A DNA stretch of 64,000 nucleotides from Pisolithus tinctorius. Lineage: Eukaryota; Basidiomycota; Agaricomycetes; Boletales; Pisolithaceae. The number at the start of each line of letters is the position of its first letter. The first letter of the stretch is position 1. The stretch covers positions 248,001 through 312,000 of the forward strand of contig JANFAH010000063.1 in assembly GCA_024663395.1 (NCBI GenBank). Reading direction: 5' to 3'. Under the pieces are notes generated by a model. That model worked only from the letters and a program-made list of their open reading frames with translations. It was not told where the DNA came from and searched no databases. A program made the position numbers and the translations under genes. Shown here in pieces: positions 45,681-56,074 of the stretch.

Positions 45681-47515
45681 AAAGGTGTTGTGGACATGGT
45701 TACAGCTGACTCTGCCTAACTCATTGACGAGTTGCGCACAATGCCCAAGCATGCAGATGAAGACTAAAGGCCTCATGCGTAGAAAGACTGTCAGACATTA
45801 ACAATCATCCTTCGCACAAGAATGAGTCATCAGTGCTAAAGAGAAAAGAGGAAGCAAGTTAAGCGCATGTTAAAGGTTTTTAGTGCCCGTGTATGGCATT
45901 CCGGTTTTCATCGTATCTCCACCATTTCTAAAGATATCGACTCCATTCCCACACTCGCTTAAAGTGCTCAGCCCCACGATTCTTCCTTCCAAATTTGGAG
46001 AGGATCCTCGCACCCTGCACATTTCTACAGCACTCCATCCATCAGACGCTCATTTCGCTAAGTCCATCAATCATGGCCACCTCTTCGTTGATCACCTCGC
46101 TTGTCTCATTTGCCAGAGACAGTGGCTATGTATATCTGCCAGGTGTTCCCACCAGCTTCCATCCTGAAGCCCCCTGGTTCATCCCGTCATTGTCAGCCCT
46201 GTCTCATCCCATGCAGCTTGGTCAGTGTGTTCTCCTTGTCAGTATGACTTCCAGAAGGACGTTCTTTGGTCGCCTCAGGTCTGTCACTCGGTTAGAAAGG
46301 TCTTATGTGGTCGTTTCAGTCTCCCCGGTTGATGAAGCATATGGATCGTTCCTCCCTGCTCCCTGCACTGTCTTTATTCCAGTCTCATCCATCATTCTTC
46401 CCACATTGCGACAGCTGCAGCATAATCTACTGTCCTCCAGCCTCCCTGATCGCATTCATGACGAGTATGACATGCATCTTGCCTTCTTACTGCAAGATCC
46501 AGCAGAAGACGTCCCCCCTTCTCCTCCTCCTCCATCAGAACCCCATTCATGAAGTTTTTGTTAACTTTGCTGAGAGGATGAAAGGGTGGGAGATGCGATT
46601 GCATATGCTCTCGTTGCCCCACAGACCCCCAATGCCCTAGCCCCCTTTGACACCTGACTCATGCCCTTCAATTCTGGAATTAATACTTCCCTATCTGGAA
46701 ACACTGTCCATCTGTCATGCCATCTTTGGATCTAGAGATGTCTCCGCCGAGATCTAACTTGCATTGCCACCCCCTAATGTGATATCAGTGCACTTACTCA
46801 GTTTCTGATTCTATTTGACTCATTTTGTGATATTTTGACTATCCTTGACTCATTCATTGCCAATACTTACCAATCTTCTTTGCTTGCTTACTTTTCATTT
46901 CTCACTTACTCATCATGATTACCCAGTCCTTACTCATTACTTACCAAGTGTTTGTGCCTTGTTTGTCACAAGCTGTGCTCCCCCCACAGTATATAAACCC
47001 CCGTGTACTTAGCTACCAGGAAGCAATCAGAAGCCATTCACTCAGCAGTCAGTCAGTTCTTCAGTGCATAACTCGTTGTCAACAGTTGAGGCTCATTCGG
47101 AAGAGTCTATCTGTCTCCATTCATATCATTGGTAGTTGAGGCTCTATGAAGGGGTCTATCTACCTCCATCATTTATCTGAAGCTTCCTCTTAGTCAGCAG
47201 TCTTGCTTAGTCATCCATCCACTCCTGCGTAACTTGTCAACGACTTGCACCAGGAGCACATTGTATCAAAGTCCATCATTCAAGAAGTCCTTTCAGCTGA
47301 ACACCCCTGCTCTGTTCAGCATCCCCTTCTCAATCAGCATTCATTCATCCTCTCCTGCATAACTCATCAACGACTTGCACTAGGAGCACCCTCCCATTGA
47401 AGTTTCCCCCTCTTAGGTTTCTGCACTCCAGGTTCCACAGAGGCACACCACCACTCGCACTTTATTTGTCTTTGGTGTTGGATTTGTTTGGTTTATACCA
47501 GCAGTCCACACTTTG
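45680..47515. mobile_element. Insertion inside the copia reverse transcriptase, LTR-like
   Basis: About 1.84 kb separates two halves of the copia reverse transcriptase. It holds a 185-codon plus-strand open frame at 45995-46552 (MERILAPCTFLQ...) that I do not recognise. A long AC/TC-rich stretch follows from about 46780 (TGTGATATCAG) with a TATA box (TATATAAA near 46992) and a repeated motif (CATCAACGACTTGCAC-like, near 47240 and 47360). TG start, TATA box and lack of coding suggest the LTR and 3' end of another retroelement, probably Ty3/gypsy. A second LTR and the target duplication were not found. Confidence 0.4.
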
Positions 47516-48356
47516 ACTCACAGCGGCTCTTTGACAGGATTAGTTTATCATTGACATACACAACTATGATGATTAAGACACCATCATTGACTTTAAAAAA
47601 TAGGCTATGGTCTGCGTTGCTGCGTGTGAATCCAAGTGACTCAAAGACTTCTCAAAGTCTTGTATACCAGGATTTTGGAGCTTGTTTGAGTCTGTAAAGC
47701 GCACGATAAAGGCGCCAGACGATGTTACTAGAGTCACAAAAACCTGGAGGGGGACGAAGATAAATTTCTTCCTCGAGTTTGCCATTTAAAAAGGCAGATT
47801 TCACATCCATCTGATGAACTTCGAGGTTGTACTTAGCAGCAAGGGCAAGCAGAATTCTTATTGTAGAGAACTTGGCTACGGGTGCAAATGTCTCCGTGTA
47901 GTCAATGCCATGCACCTGCGTAAACCCTTTTGCGATGAGTCACACCTTGTATTTATCAATTTCACCTGTCGGTCCTTGTTTTATTTTGTAGACCCATTTC
48001 GAGTCAATGATCTTTTGATCGGGCGGCCGAGGAACCTCCTCATATAATCCTATATTTTTAAATGTTGTGAGTTCATTGGCCATGGCTGCATACCAGTGAT
48101 CAGCGTCAGGATGACACATTGCCTCTGTGAAGGTTGTGGGTTCGTGATCACATGATGTGTTTGCTTGGTAAGCATTGTGGTGTTGCTGTTCACCATGAGG
48201 CCTATCACCGCCTTCACTCGCTGTTTCCATGCTCTCTGGCGCTCTCTCGCCACTCCCACCACCTTCGTCCCTTCCCACAGTGTCCCCCACCACAGGTAGT
48301 GTCCATTGTTCATAGGCATTGATGAAATACCTTTGATCATCATCTTTTACAGGCAT
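47516..48356 (-). pseudogene. Copia pol, first part of reverse transcriptase
   Basis: Minus-strand reading: MCHPDADHWYAAMANELTTF and SKWVYKIKQGPTGEIDKYKV near 47940-48140. Then comes DYTETFAPVAKFSTIRILLA with MDVKSAFLNGKLEEEIYLRP (catalytic DVKSAFLNG) near 47750-47900. Near 47540 VLIIVVYVNDKLI carries YVND where active enzymes have YVDD, so a catalytic Asp is replaced by Asn. A stop lies near 47935 and the domain is cut by the insertion to the left. Confidence 0.8.
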
Positions 48357-48719
48357 TTTTCAAATTCTAGATGATCTTCTGACACCTGGAGGTGGAATTG
48401 GGACCAGATATGGTCCTGGAGGCGTGCATGATGACCCAGGGCATTGACCAGGCATAAGTGTCGCCTGGTGCCTTCGTTCCAAGGTGCATTTGTCCTCATT
48501 GTTCCCATGGTTTGACCCACTAACCCCTTTTTCACTCTGGACTTGAATTTCGGGCTCAGGCATCAAAACAGCCTGGTCATTTGTGATCACCTCATCACCA
48601 TTAGTAGCTGTAGTGTCGTCTATGTCCCCCCAGTCATGTACTAGGTTATTTCCTCTTTCTGAGGCCGCATCTGAGCTGTCAGAGCCACTATTTCCCTCTG
48701 TAGGTGGGTACTTGTGCCC

Positions 48720-49937
48720 TCAAGTGTTCTGATCACTGATAGCAGGCACTACAGGCTTCGTTTCCTTGATGACAACATCAATCTGGACTCGGGACTTGTC
48801 CATCCCATCTCCCTCATCAAAAACGACATCATGCAACTCCACAATCCGACCCGAAGTCTTCTGTACACAGGTGTATGCCTTCTTGTTCTCTGAGTAGCCT
48901 AGGAACTGACATTTGAGGGACTTAACTCCCAGCTTCTGCCACTTTTCCTCAGGTATGTGGGTATGTGCTGTGCATCCAAAAACCCATAGATGAGAAATTC
49001 CTGGTTTATTTCCTGTGTATGCTTCATAGGGTGTAAGATCTTGCTTGAGCGCCCTTGTAGGCAGGTGATTTATTATGTGTGCTGCATGGAGGATTGCATC
49101 TCCCCAGTACTTGTTGGGTAGGCCAGCGTCGCTTAACATAGCACATGCAGACTCTACAATGGTGCAGTTCATGTGCTCTGCTACTCCATTTTCCTGTGGT
49201 GTATACACATTTGTCTTCTCATGGTGTATCCCTTTGGACTTCAGGTAGACTTCGAATTCCTTCGAGCCATATTTGCCACCACCATCACTGCGAAGGTAGT
49301 TTGGCCAACAACCTGTCTCTGCTTCTGCTCTCTCGAAGTACTGCTTCATGAGTGCAAAGACTTCGTCCTTCGATTTAGCCAATTTTACCACTAGATGATG
49401 TGAATGGCCATCAATGAAGGTTACAAAGTACTTGTGGCCTGTCCATGCTGTTGTCTCCATGGGTCCACACACATCTGTGTAGGTCCGATGTAGTACATGC
49501 AGATTTTCCACATCTGACTTTGATGAAATAGGTTCTCGGTGTTGTTTGCCTTCAAGGCAGGCCCTGCACGTGTGTGTGCTAATCTCCCTGGTCCCTATTA
49601 TATCCATTCCAGACACCATGTCCTTGTCCAACAGATTTAAGACATGTCTGACATTGGCATGTCCAAGACAGTGGTGCCACATAATTAGAGTAGCTTTGGA
49701 CATTGTCGTCTGAGAGGTGAGAGCCATGTATGGCTCATTCACATCAAGTGCATCTGGGGTATTGATGATATAGGCAGCATGGCTCCCTGATACGACACTA
49801 GCTTCAAGTATGTAGAGGGATCTGCGTTTGGTGGCAAGAGCTACAACCTGGCCTTGTGCATGAACCTGGCATGTCTGTTCTCCAAAGGTAACCTTTAGTC
49901 CTTTCGAGGCCAAAGAGGGGACTGACACAAGATTCAT
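48720..49937 (-). pseudogene. Copia pol, integrase domain
   Basis: An open 405-codon frame. The HHCC zinc region has MWHHCLGHANVRHVL and CRACLEGK. The catalytic core has TDVCGPMET (Asp), YLRSDGGGKYGS (Asp) and TPQENGVAEHMN (Glu), so the DDE triad is kept. The GKY context differs from the usual GGEY. The downstream part (GYSENKKAYTC...VVFDEG) is typical of copia integrase C-termini. Confidence 0.88.
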
Positions 49938-49964
49938 GTCGAGATCAGGAACATAATATACATC

Positions 49965-50996
49965 TCACAGGATGGTTTTGCTTGTGCATCCATCCTCAAG
50001 GTGCATGGAGAGTTCAATTCTCCCCTTGCCTATGGCTTGGATTGTTCTGCCATCGCCAATGATCACCAGTTGAGAGGGTACCAGTTTTCTGAATGTCATA
50101 AACCATGACTGCTGGCAGCACATGTGTGCAGAGGCCCCAGAGTCTATGACCCACTCTGATGAGCTGGTTTCTGGGTGTGCACAAGCTACAAATAAGTGAA
50201 GAGGGCCTTCCTCTTCTTCTGCCATGGCCGCAATCTTTGCTGCCAGTTCTGACTTCTCCTTAGACTTGTCCTTATCCACATGCAAGGTACTTTGGGATGG
50301 AGCTTTGGCTGCTTCGTCTGCTTTCTTCTTGTAGCATTTGTCCTCTGTGTGTCCCGTCTTGCCACATGGTGCATAGGCACACTTCTTCTCTTTTTTCTTC
50401 TTGTCCACCACTTTTGACTTCTTGCCTGTGTTCGTCTTTGCAGTGAGAGCAGAATGTGACTTCAAAGTTTGTTGTGACTTTTCTTCGACAAGGACTTGGG
50501 AAATAACCATCTCAGGAGTTATCTTGTCATTCGATGACATTAGGATTGTGCGGAGGGTAGAGTATGATGGTGGGAGTGAGATGACCATCGCGATGGCTAC
50601 AAGTGAGTCCTTGAGTGGTTGTCCAAGTGAGGCGAGGATGTGAGCCTTCTGATGCATTGCATTCAGCTGCATCTCCATTGGTTGGTCATCTGCAAGTGTT
50701 CCTTGGAACAACTCACCAATAAGGCAAGCAATAGTCTGCTTTCCTTTTCCTTCGTATCTCTCACCAAGTCTCTTCCATGTCTCAGCAGCAGTTTTCACAT
50801 ATAGTACTCTGCTAAGGGGTTCATCCTTGAGCATGAGTGTGATTTGTGCACATGCTTCCTGGTCCTTGAGGAGCCATTCCTCATACTCGTCAGGATGAGT
50901 TTTCTGGTCTGGAGGTTTTACCTCTGTGTCTGTACCAGCAACAATGGTCCAGAGGCCATGAACTGTCAAGACTTTTTGCATTTGGAATTTCCACAT
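49965..50996 (-). CDS. Copia gag and protease
   Basis: A 343-codon frame. Gag region: MWKFQMQKVLTVHGLW, AETWKRLGERYEGKGKQTIA and a capsid helix region. A zinc knuckle, CAYAPCGKTGHTEDKC, has CX4CX4HX4C spacing. After an acidic linker comes the aspartic protease motif VIDSGASAHMC. The frame ends at TIL followed by TGA where related elements read on into DVYYVPDL and integrase. A CGA to TGA transition would explain it. Confidence 0.85.
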   Translation of the reverse strand: MWKFQMQKVLTVHGLWTIVAGTDTEVKPPDQKTHPDEYEEWLLKDQEACAQITLMLKDEPLSRVLYVKTAAETWKRLGERYEGKGKQTIACLIGELFQGTLADDQPMEMQLNAMHQKAHILASLGQPLKDSLVAIAMVISLPPSYSTLRTILMSSNDKITPEMVISQVLVEEKSQQTLKSHSALTAKTNTGKKSKVVDKKKKEKKCAYAPCGKTGHTEDKCYKKKADEAAKAPSQSTLHVDKDKSKEKSELAAKIAAMAEEEEGPLHLFVACAHPETSSSEWVIDSGASAHMCCQQSWFMTFRKLVPSQLVIIGDGRTIQAIGKGRIELSMHLEDGCTSKTIL

Positions 50997-51204
50997 TTGA
51001 TAGTTTGAACCATCATCTGCAAGGGGAGCTATGTCATAGAGTCAACTCAAGCCTTGTGAGACTCTCGTAGAAGTAGAGGCTGATGTAGTTGCACTTGTGG
51101 ATGGGCCTAGAGCCTGAGACATTGACACTGAAGGTCCAGATGACATGTCTTGTTGTATACTGTGGTACCACTTGGTTCAAGTTTGCTACTGTAAGGTTAG
51201 AGCT

Positions 51205-51221
51205 GCTCGGGGCTCATAACC
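51205..51221 (-). promoter_or_regulatory. Copia primer-binding site (initiator tRNA-Met half)
   Basis: Directly inside the 5' LTR; on the minus strand it reads GGTTATGAGCCC, complementary to the anticodon arm of initiator tRNA-Met. Copia elements prime with this internal half molecule. Confidence 0.65.
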
Positions 51222-51441
51222 TGTTGAAGGAAAGCTGAGATGAGGGACCTAGGAAGGAGACTACAGTAGTAAGTCAGTAAGGTAGCTATTAATTAACAAA
51301 GAAGAACAGTTACCTCAGGCTTCAGTTAGAAGAAGTCTGAGGTACACCTGAAGGAAAAACAAACATCCTAAGTGCGAAGATTTATTATGTAAGCTTGTAC
51401 AATGTAAGCAAAAGTCAGATAAAGGTGGTAACACTTCAACA
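51222..51441 (-). repeat. Copia 5' LTR
   Basis: 220 bp, TG...CA ends, identical to the left LTR over nearly its whole length apart from the missing segment. It contains the promoter for the minus-strand transcript. Confidence 0.85.
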
Positions 51442-52810
51442 AGCTTGCAGGTGGCTGTGCTCACAGCTACTGACTAAGCAGGGCATGTGCATGGGGGAGC
51501 AAGCAAGTCAGGGCTACACGCACTCCTCACCCATTCCTTGGGACTTGTTTCGATGCTACTGTACATAACCCATGTAATAATGGGTATTTTTGCCAGGAAA
51601 CAGGCCCAAATTCACTAGGCCAGTGATGACTTGTGGCACAGAGTTCAGTCACATGAATTTGCAGGTGGTGATGCCATGTGAATTTCCCAAAGGAGCAATC
51701 CCACCACCAGGCGGGAGGGGCAGCAGAGGGGGTCGAGCATTCGAGCAGGCCCTGTGGGGCATCACGGCCTCATGGATTGGGCGGGATGACTGGGGAGGGT
51801 GCCAATGAACTGTGTTCACATCCTGCCTACATTTATCTATTGTATCTGCCCTCCTAGCTAGTGCAAAGTGGTGCAAGGTGGCTGTGTTAAAAATTATGCA
51901 GGGGTAGTATAAAAAGTTGCACAGGAGGAGTACTGCAAAAGTCGCGCAATCAGCTGTTTTATTTTTGTTTGTTTAATGTTACAGATGCAGTGTCATAGTG
52001 TCATACAGTTGGGTCTCCAATGTCCATCGAAAAAGGTTGCCGTCACGAATGACACGTTTCGTTCCCCATGGAGGTGACTATGTAGTTTCTGTTCGGCGCT
52101 TCGTTTCTTAGTGCACCAGAAGACAAAAAAGTTAGACTTAGTTTGAATTGCCTTTCACTACGTATTTATTCTCAGCAATGACCCGTCGTTCGGGTACAGG
52201 ATCTTCGGAGCCAGGGACCGGCGCCCGCGCCGCTATGATTGTGCATCGTAAACAAGGTTCACCACCCTACGCACTCTCACAAGAATGGCTAGCCCTTAGG
52301 GGTGATTTCTAGATCATTAGTAGTCGTCAAGATAAGATTCAGAAAAGAACCAAAGGGTTCGTTCTATCAAACTCAAAGCAATCCTGTGAGTACCGTTAAG
52401 TATTGTCGGACGTTGGCGCCATGTAAGTACGAGGCGGGCATCATAGACAGCTGCGGACACGTTGCGCTTAAGTACTTCAAACGGTTAGCATACTGATGAA
52501 CTCTGCTGGACGACACTCTAACCCTCATAACTCCCGATGCAGGCCGAGAGCCGGTTCAAAATCTGAGGTAATGCTTGAGCGTACGGTCCATACGTCATAA
52601 AGATAGTGTCAACCACGAGGTCGGGTATCGTAACTTCGTAATCGTTTCTCCGTAGTACATATGTAGGTATTCTACAGGTAATTAGGCGACATCTTAGATC
52701 GTACAGGGAACCTATTTACGAGTTGTTCTGATGCGCAAGTAATATGATAGGCGCTGGTGGCCATCGGGTATCTGAATACATACCTAGCACGCATCTGGTA
52801 AAGCCACCTG
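51442..52810. other. Interior of the older element and intergenic spacer
   Basis: 51442-52006 is the right part of the older inverted-repeat element. 52007-52810 shows no gene, no tRNA that I can see and no clear repeat. It includes the 3' flank of the acyltransferase gene. Confidence 0.4.
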
Positions 52811-54565
52811 TCATATCCAACCAATCCAATTTCTTAGCACTCGGGACACGGCACTATGAACAAGGGTGTAGATCCGGGGGCTCTGAGGCGAAGTGGTGAA
52901 AGCGTGACGATCCTGGAACTCTTCCAACTGAAAACCGCGAGAAAAAATCTCCTCCAACCTAGCCTTTAGCACTATGGGGACGCCAATGGAAATGTCAACA
53001 GAACCGGCACGTGCATGCCAAGTGTTATCAGCCCCCTTGACGGGATTGGATCGGAAAGAGCGCAAGTAAAACTTCGAAAATCCACACGTGTGGAATCTCG
53101 TGCCGTCTGGAAAACCAAAGTGTGCGTTACACCAATCAATGCTGGAGCCAAGTCAGCACAAATTCGAATGCACTTAGGAGGATGGTCTTCACCAAGTATT
53201 TGAGTTGCCAACTATCACATCGTCGTGAGGTGGGAAAAGGAACACCTTCCCCAAGTTCGCTTGATTGAGCATACGATCACCTGCAACGCTCAGATAGTCC
53301 CCGAGGTACTGGGCATCTCTAGTGCGCATGATAGACATGTGGATTGCGCTTGCGATCCCTGCAATGTCTACAGGCAGCCTATCTGCAATTGCCTGCGAGA
53401 GGAAAAATCCAATTAATCACAGATACCACGGGTACACAAGCACGAAACTTGCTGTACGCACATTCGAAAACGCGTTTCCTGCAACGTTCTCTTCGATGAA
53501 TGGAGCACTGACACCCCGATACTGATATGTAGACATAAGACATCACGTCGATTTATCGTACGCCTCACTTACATTGCACACATTAGTGACGATACGAATA
53601 GGCTTCTCTTGGACGAGGTTGAAAACAGTGACGATATAAGCGGTAAGACAATCTTGAGTAGAAAGTGCTTGGTATCCACTCTCGTTGACCATCACGCGCA
53701 GCCTACGGAGTTCTTCACCGGAAAACCGCCATTGAAGATTCTGGACTCCGGCGTTAGCTTCGAAGAATGCTGCTCCAAGCTCAGCGGAGGGATAAGGATC
53801 ATGTAGATGACGGATCTTGTCATGGTACTTCGTAGCGATCTCGTCAGAAGGAGGCGGGAAGTCATATTTCTTGAATGTGAATGATGGAAACTCGGGTAAC
53901 TTGCACTGGTAGAGCTGTGAAAACGTGTGCATAAAACGATACGTGGCAATCGCGTCCCCTGTGCTATGTTTGTCAGTTTCTCCTGCTTACCGAGATCGTG
54001 GACAGACCTAAAGCATGATGCCAGGATACACCGATACAAGTCTCTTCCTCGAAAAAGGTAAGTTTCAAACAGAGCAATGGCCTTTCTTTGTCAACAATAT
54101 CGGCACCATCTGAATGGCAGCTCAGAAGAGGAGATAAATCTTCTTGTAGGACATAGTCGTTTTGTAGAACCGAGCTTAACGGCCTTTCTCGCTCATAGCT
54201 GACATCTAGCGGCACGCCAGAGTTTGTCAGCTCTATCTGAATATGATCATCATGAGTGATCCATGCGCGATGACAATTGGCACCCCTTACAGACCAACGG
54301 CCACCACAGCAACGCATTCGTCCGGCTGCAGAAGGGTACATAGAGAGTGCCTGCGAAAGGGCACTCTCGAACCTTTCCAATTCAATCACTCCAGGAATAA
54401 CGTGGACATTGTCAACCTGTCCAAGCAGCGTTGATGAGTAGGATGACGCTAATAGCCCCGTAACCGACGCACATAAGCCAGCCACAAATCGTAACCAGGT
54501 AGCTCAACGGCAGCTTGATCGTGAAGCACGGTGGGCAGCTTGGGAATGATGAGATGCTGCATCAT
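52811..54565 (-). CDS. BAHD-type acyltransferase (transferase family PF02458-like)
   Basis: Acyl-CoA-dependent O- or N-acyltransferase of the fungal BAHD group; substrate unknown. ATG at 54565 (MMQHLIIPKLP...). Exon 54473-54565, then 54008-54416 (VDNVHVIPGVIELERFESAL...), 53573-53958 and later exons join in frame. The catalytic HxxxD motif is split by an intron (53959-54007): HHALG joins GDAIATYRF to give HHALGD. Later blocks are STQDCLTAYIVTVF, YRGVSAPFIEENVAGNAFSN and AIADRLPVDIAGIASAIHMS. The DFGWG-like motif region is DWCNAHFGFPDGTRFHTCGF followed by FYLRSFRSNPVKGA, ending LRNWIGWI at 52811. Five or six short introns; every phase that I checked is consistent. Probably intact, perhaps in secondary metabolism, but no cluster partner is visible here. 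Confidence 0.8.
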
Positions 54566-55387
54566 GGGATGAAACACGGGGGGGCAAGAAAGAGTTCAGC
54601 AAAGGACGGCTGCGATTTTATCACGGAACGCACCCCGAATCGGAAAACTGGGACTGTTTTTTCGGTCAACTGTCCAGCATTTTGACAATGAGTTACGCGG
54701 GGTGTGCGGTGTCCGCGGTCAGCGAGTTCCCGCTGTCAGCCGAGAGTACGTCATTCATAAAATTTATCGACTTTGCACCTAAGACTTCGGAACCTGAGTG
54801 GTCAGTGCTATTAGCTAACCTCCATTTGGCTAAGCTTCGCACTGCGGATGTGGCGAAGAGAGCGACGGCCATATAAGCCTTCATAAGCAACCAGACAGAA
54901 CTGGTTAGTCTATGTCAGTTTGTGGCACATGGCACAAAGGGCCATCGCGAGGGCCCCGACGACTCCTGAGTCGCGACGACGACGAATGGATTGACTGGCA
55001 TGCAGGGTAATTTAGAGGCACAGCTCAAATTAAATCGCATGGATGTTTATAATCGCTTATGATGATGTACCACGCAGTCTCAATGAAGGGGCCCGGAATA
55101 TGGACTGTCCACGAGATAGTACAAGATGCCAAGCAAATTAGATTGCATATGTTCACGCAAATGAAGTCAAGGAAGAACAAACCTCAACAGCATCCGACGA
55201 GCGCACGATTCATCCCCGAATACTAAAAGTCGATAGAGCATAAAATCCACGTGCAGGCAAGTGCTAGTATGCAAGTCTGTCGCATCACTGTGCATGTCAG
55301 CAAGTACTGTTTATCAATTGTCCGGTACTTAGAGTACAGTAGCAACGACGTGTCAGTAAAATCGCCACGTACATGGTGCCCGGCCAT
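54566..55387. other. Intergenic, no gene seen
   Basis: Contains the promoter of the acyltransferase and the 3' flank of the mL54 gene. Open frames at 54682-54876 are short and lack a recognisable motif. Confidence 0.5.
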
Positions 55388-55852
55388 TCAACGCGCCCCA
55401 AATTTATTCTTATCCCTCAACAACTGGCGATTCTCCCTCCTCAAGCGTCTCTTTTCCGCATCGCTCCCCGGTTCAACGTCTTCCACCGGGGATCTCTTCT
55501 TGGGGTTCGTCAGGTCCCATAACCAACTTGGGTAGTCAGCGTCCGGCATGGCGAGAACGGGAGGTTGTCCTTTGAGGTAGTTCAATCCCGTCAGGACTGT
55601 TCCGGCTGGACACGACGAGATGGGCGGTTCTGAAGATGGAGGAGGAAGGTTGAGAAACGAAACGCTGAATGGAAGTGAAAGAGATGACTTACTTAGGTCT
55701 TCCAGAGACGGTGATGTTGCTGACTTTGCCGTCGATGGCTTCTTCTCTGCCGATGCGCTACCAGCTTGCCTAGGACCGATAGCGAGGGTGCGAGAGAAGA
55801 AAAACGCGAGTCTGCGGTGCGGAGATGCGCGGGGACACACCAACAACGACAT
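55388..55852 (-). CDS. MRPL37: Mitochondrial large-subunit ribosomal protein mL54 (MRPL37)
   Basis: Component of the mitochondrial ribosome. The probable start is MSLLVCPRAS at 55852, an Arg/Ser-rich mitochondrial presequence without acidic residues. The conserved block is ISSCPAGTVLTGLNYLKGQP followed by VLAMPDADYPSWLWDL and a basic C-terminus with ENRQLLRDKNKFGAR. An intron between about 55620 and 55690 joins LEDL to KPPISSCP in frame. The unspliced reading through SSLSLPFSV is also open, so the intron is inferred from the family's usual sequence. Further upstream the frame stays open to 55924, so the start could be earlier. Confidence 0.8.
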   Translation of the reverse strand: MSLLVCPRASPHRRLAFFFSRTLAIGPRQAGSASAEKKPSTAKSATSPSLEDLSKSSLSLPFSVSFLNLPPPSSEPPISSCPAGTVLTGLNYLKGQPPVLAMPDADYPSWLWDLTNPKKRSPVEDVEPGSDAEKRRLRRENRQLLRDKNKFGAR

Positions 55853-56074
55853 GGATGCAGTCGTGCTTGAGGAGACGCGTCGGAATTTTCGAAACCACGC
55901 GCCACGCGGTAATCTTCTGTACACAACCTCGACTAGCTACACGCGGGATGCCCTCGTGAATATCACAAGGCAATAACTATGCAGTAACATAGATACATGG
56001 TCAAGAAAATAATATGTACTATATCTGACAGTAACGCTCATACATACTACGTGGGCGCCTCGTGCCGGCCGCAC

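Larger units (their letters stand above)
44457..51441 (-). mobile_element. Ty1/copia LTR retrotransposon (transcribed from the minus strand)
   Basis: Two long terminal repeats (44457-44728 and 51222-51441) start TGTTGAAGG and end ACTTCAACA. The 5 bp flanks are AGTTT and AGCTT, a probable target duplication with one change. The internal order on the minus strand is gag and protease, then integrase, then reverse transcriptase and RNase H, the order that defines copia. Next to the 5' LTR, 51209-51221 (GGGCTCATAACC) matches the anticodon arm of initiator tRNA-Met, the half-tRNA priming site typical of copia. It is inactivated by a stop between gag and integrase, a changed YVDD box and an insertion of about 1.8 kb. 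Confidence 0.88.
39697..52006. mobile_element. Small inverted-repeat element split by two later insertions
   Basis: Sequence just left of the Tc1/mariner insertion (39697-39725, GTTGTATGACGCTGCATCTG...) plus that just right of it (44397-44445, AACAAACAAAAATAAAACAG...) reappears in inverted orientation at about 51925-52005. The right-hand copy is continuous across a single TA. The two therefore look like terminal inverted repeats of about 80 bp of one older element. Its interior (51442-51920 plus a few bases on the left) has no coding potential that I recognise. The original size would be about 700 bp; the rest is the nested Tc1/mariner and copia elements. The outer ends and target duplication are not resolved. 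Confidence 0.5.

Noticed and set aside
52007..52810. tRNA or other RNA gene in the spacer beside the acyltransferase
   Set aside because: I could not find a cloverleaf or internal promoter boxes by eye.
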